In this document: in pieces, positions 55,653 to 58,744 of the stretch
Layout of the letters: the number at the start of each line of letters is the position of its first letter
How positions within the stretch are numbered: position 1 is the first letter of the stretch
Source: Hysterium pulicare CBS 123377
Taxonomy: Eukaryota; Ascomycota; Dothideomycetes; Hysteriales; Hysteriaceae
Length of the DNA: 58,744 nt
Reading direction: 5' to 3'
Assembly (NCBI GenBank): GCA_000467715.1
Contig: AJFK01000751.1
Location: forward strand, 1 to 58,744
The notes under the pieces: model-generated
The model's database searches: none
What the model was told of the DNA's origin: nothing
Seen by the model: only the letters and a program-made list of their open reading frames with translations
Position numbers and translations under genes: made by a program

Positions 55653-57369
55653 ATGAAGAGCTATCACCTTGTGCGATGTCTTGCTCGGACGAGCATTAGA
55701 GACTGCGTAAAACAGCAAGCCTATGAGCCTCACTCAGGCTACGCAGTAGGATCATCACACAAGCTATGTCGTTCACCGCACCCATTTAGTTCCGTTCCTC
55801 AAACATTCTATTCGAGGCCTGTCCACTTTCGTCGTATTGTGTCTCCTGTAAACTTTACTTTCGAGTGTTCTCGACGTTTTCATGCAGTACAACAAATGGA
55901 ACATCGTGCTTTCATCGCTTTGGGGAGTAATCTTGGTGATCGCGTGAGTATGATCGAGAAAGCTTGCAACGAGATGGAAATGGGAGGGGACATCTGCATA
56001 ACTAGAACAAGTAGTCTATGGGAAACTAAGGCTATGTATGTACTGGACCAGGACAAGTTCGTTAATGGAGCCTGCGAGGTCAGCACGCCATGTCATTGAA
56101 TAAAATAACAGTCATCACTAATTACGCTTATAGATAGAAACATCCCTGGAACCCATTGAGCTTCTCGACAGGTTGCAGTTGATAGAGAATGAAATGGGTA
56201 GGGTCAAGGTCGTCGACAAAGGGCCCAGAAATATTGATCTTGACATCCTTCTTTACGATAATACCACCTTTTCAAATGACAGACTTCAAATACCGCATCG
56301 CCTTATGCTTGAACGTGATTTCGTTCTTCGGCCATTATGCGAGTGAGTAACGCAACCCCATTAAGTAAGGCAAATGAGGCTGATCATAGCTAGGTTAATA
56401 CCCGAAGAGAAATTGCCCGAGCCCCATTCACAGGGTTCAATCAAGAAGCACCTCGAACAGTTACCTCCCTTAGAACATCCAATTTCACCACTCACACCTC
56501 TAGCTCCATCATTACCACCCATCGCAGCTGACCACACGCACCGCAAAACCCACGTCATGTCCATCTTGAACGTTACCCCCGACTCCTTTTCAGATGGTGG
56601 TCAGCATTTCAAGGCTGACACATCAGTCTTGACCGATACAATCAAAGCCCACGTTGTCGCCGGTGCCACCATTCTGGATATCGGTGGCCAATCAACACGA
56701 CCGGGAGCCTTACAAGTACCTCCATCAGAAGAACTAGCTCGCGTATTACCAGTCATCAAAATAACTCGAACACTACCAGAAGCACAGAATGTCGCCATCA
56801 GCATAGACACCTACCGCGCCGAAGTTGCCAAGAGAGCTATCCAAGCCGGAGCAGACATCGTGAACGACGTCAGTGGCGGAACCATGGATAGTGACATGCT
56901 TTCCACTATAGCCCAACTAGGCTGCACGGTATGTCTAATGCACATGCGTGGAACCCCCGAGACCATGAATAAACTGGCTTCATATCCCGATGGTGTAGTT
57001 GAAACCGTAGGCAGAGAATTACTGGATCGCGTACGGGCTGCCGAGGCCGCTGGTATACGGAGATGGCGCATAATACTCGACCCAGGCATCGGATTTGCGA
57101 AAAAGCAGGAGCATAATCTGGAATTGTTGAGACGACTGAGCGAGCTAAGAGACTTTCCAGGTTTGCAAGGGCTACCGTGGCTTGTTGGCACTAGCCGCAA
57201 GGCATTTGTGGGAAGAATCACTGGAGTTAAAGAAGCCAAGGAAAGGACTTGGGGCACGGCTGCTGCTATAACTGCTGCCATCCAAGGCGGTGCAGATATC
57301 GTTCGAGTTCATGATGTTCAAGAGATGGGACAAGTGGTGAAGATGGCGGATGCGGTTTGGAGAGTCTGA
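55653..57369 (+). CDS. FOL1: Folate synthesis protein: HPPK-DHPS fusion
   Basis: Exons 55653-56078, 56134-56342 and 56394-57369 join in phase to 536 residues. The first 85 residues are Arg/Ser-rich and look like a mitochondrial presequence (SRPVHFRRIVSPVNFTFECS), ending just before MEHRAFIALGSNLGDR. The HPPK domain has GSNLGDR, KFVNGACEIETSLEPIELLD and KGPRNIDLDILLYDN. The DHPS domain has HVMSILNVTPDSFSDGGQHF, ATILDIGGQSTRPGA, ADIVNDVSGG, MHMRGTPETM, DPGIGFAKKQEHNLELLRRL and WLVGTSRKAF. It makes 6-hydroxymethyl-dihydropterin pyrophosphate and then dihydropteroate; DHPS is the sulfonamide target. No dihydroneopterin aldolase (FolB) domain is present, unlike trifunctional yeast Fol1. The first intron has a GTCAGC donor, weak but required by phase. 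Confidence 0.9.
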
Positions 57370-57685
57370 TTCGCCCGAACCCTCACTTAGTAATGCCCAA
57401 GCTAAACTCAAATCGGAAAAAAATACTCAACCAGACTACGCCATCTTTTCACGTCCGGTAAAACACCGAGCGCAATAGGTACGACGTTGATCAACCGGCC
57501 GAAGATTACTATACTATGTATTAATTATTACCAGCGTAGCAAATCAGGTTCTCTAAATACACAGCAAAGACTACAAGATTCTCCGTGCACAAAATCTCAC
57601 GCTACAGCTCGGCGTTCCACCGGAGGTAAAATGATGGTGTATTGCAATGCGTCTCATCGTATCCAAAAACGGGGTTTTCTCTCGG
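57370..57685. other. 3' ends of converging genes
   Basis: 316 bp without a supported gene. Confidence 0.4.
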
Positions 57686-58583
57686 TCAAATTCCTTTTGG
57701 ACCACGGATCAAGCCTCCGCACCATCCGCATATAATCACCATATCACCGCCGGACTTCTTCCCACACTCACATGTCCACTTCCAACCTAGAACTCCTGCC
57801 GGACGATCGTACGACCTGGATCTAAGTTTTCCTATCACCGAATACGACACTGGTCTTCGCCGTTCTCTAGAGGATGCATCATCCCTCAGCATTCGGCCAA
57901 AACAGCCATGGCAAATACTTTTATGGATATAATGATGAGGACCGTAGCCTTGGGCGTTCTCTTGCCGGCATTTACAGAAGAGGCTCCCTTCATTGTTGCC
58001 ATCTTTTTTCCACGACTCCAATACACGTTTTGAACAGTCAGAACAGTAGCTACGAAAACGGTCAGTGAGGTCAACGGGTCCAAGTCTTTCCGATAAGATT
58101 CCTATTATTCTCCTAGGGTTCCGACTATCTCTTCGGGTATCACAGGTCAGGCAGTAAGTTTTCGTGCCGAACGAAAATCTTGTTGAGAGCCAGTCAGCAA
58201 CACGCACTTTACAAGACTAACAAGTATCAGTTCCGGTGAGGAATGGCGCTAGGAAGGCAACTTACTTCGCAGATATGTTGTGGGCACCGAGAGCATCTCT
58301 GCGTGCTTCCGTAGCAAGTCGAGTATCTCGGAGGCAACACATCCGCCAATGGTACATGCGGCGAACCCATGAGCCTCACCATTTTCCGGTTTGGTGGCAC
58401 GGAATCACACTTCCTCGGAAACGTCGGCGTGTAGAACGGATTTCCTGGCGTTGAGCCCCAGAACGCGTGCCACGTTCCGGACGACGACATAGCTAGACTG
58501 AACACATCTGCAGGATGACATACTGCAGCGAGGCTGCACAAAATTGGATATGCCGAAAGAATTCTGTGCACGTATTCTTCCAT
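57686..58583 (-). CDS. Cys-rich protein with an F-box-like start, probable zinc-binding
   Basis: Exons 58583-58266 and 58216-57686 join in phase (49-bp intron, GTAAGT...TTAG) to 282 residues. It starts MEEYVHRILSAYPILCSLAA followed by VCHPADVFSLAMSSSGTWHA, an F-box-like helix pair. Then come many cysteine pairs: RCSRCPQHICESCKVRVADW, YCLTCD, YCSDCSKRV, LFCKCRQ, ICHGCFGRM, WTCECGKK and ICGWCGGLIRGP. Multi-exon Cys-pair proteins with this order are common and uncharacterised in Leotiomycetes and Sordariomycetes. It probably binds several zinc ions; whether it works in an SCF complex is open. The first-exon frame in its second half is the least certain part, since another frame is also open there. 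Confidence 0.55.
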
Positions 58584-58744
58584 GGCGTGACCGAGGAGGG
58601 GTTAGTCTACAGGGCTCACGTTATATATCTCACATAGTTCAAGGAAGATTCTTGTTTGGTTTATTGGGAATTTTGTTGGTGGGAATCAAGTTGGCAAACT
58701 CAGAGCCCACCTGATCACGTTGTTATACTTTTTTTTTTTTTTTT
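58584..58744. other. Window edge: upstream of the Cys-rich gene
   Basis: TTATATATC at 58619 on the + strand may be a TATA box for either direction. The window ends in a run of 16 or more T residues from about 58728. Confidence 0.35.

Noticed and set aside
1-58744. CRISPR arrays, bacterial operons, prophage or insertion sequences
   Set aside because: Spliced eukaryotic genes throughout; no regular direct repeats with spacers and no transposase frame seen.

Overview
The window looks like nuclear DNA of a filamentous ascomycete (Pezizomycotina; the gene content would suit Leotiomycetes, but I cannot fix the class). The reasons are short introns (about 45-160 bp) with GTRNGT donors, CTAAY-like branch points and YAG acceptors, compact genes on both strands, and typical families: HET, DUF6604, Pth11-like rhodopsin domain, UstYa/DUF3328, SulP, Atg15, F-box and STAND-like proteins. 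All gene models were made by hand from translated frames and splice signals; exon joins were checked for phase but not against transcripts.

Layout. (1) 1-9700 has no convincing conventional gene. It holds an array of about 14 diverged units, each roughly 500-700 bp, that repeat the same signals: often a CACGTG box, then a TATATAAACC-type TATA box, a pyrimidine-rich start region, in several units an ATGGCT box about 120 nt after the TATA, and a short GATGA..TCATC-type palindrome late in the unit. A CTGCGT minisatellite and a tRNA-like sequence are embedded in it. (2) 9868-11394 is an F-box gene broken by frameshifts and stops. (3) 11952-13090 encodes a CHIP-type TPR/U-box ubiquitin ligase. (4) 13888-16749 is a DUF6604 protein and 17044-19252 a five-exon multi-pass membrane protein. 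(5) 20651-22301 is a secreted serine carboxypeptidase and 22609-24428 an Atg15-type lipase. (6) 26307-28373 is a STAND N-terminal-domain/WD40 protein with no NACHT domain. (7) 29738-31156 is an F-box protein, 31602-34455 a SulP/STAS sulfate permease, 36317-37246 an acidic-stretch protein and 37957-39944 a seven-exon amino-acid permease. (8) 41191-47000 holds a Pth11-like seven-helix protein, a small secreted protein of five 18-residue repeats, a UstYa (DUF3328) oxidase and a divergent GNAT acetyltransferase. (9) 47753-58583 holds a repeat/Cys protein, a 66-residue His/Cys-rich protein, a HET-domain protein, a nitronate monooxygenase divergent from the folate-synthesis gene (HPPK-DHPS), and a Cys-rich F-box-like protein at the edge.

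Most interesting. The secreted 18-residue-repeat protein beside a UstYa-family oxidase has the layout of a fungal ribosomally made, post-translationally modified peptide (dikaritin-like RiPP) locus, but the repeats lack regular KR sites and aromatic residues, so if it is one it is atypical. The promoter array at 1-9700 is the second candidate: its control signals are conserved better than any reading frame. The 66-residue gene at 50660-50860 has the same TATA-to-ATG spacing (about 111 nt), which hints that array units descend from very short genes. A roughly 200-bp dispersed repeat occurs near 25860 and 35550, with a fragment near 50240.
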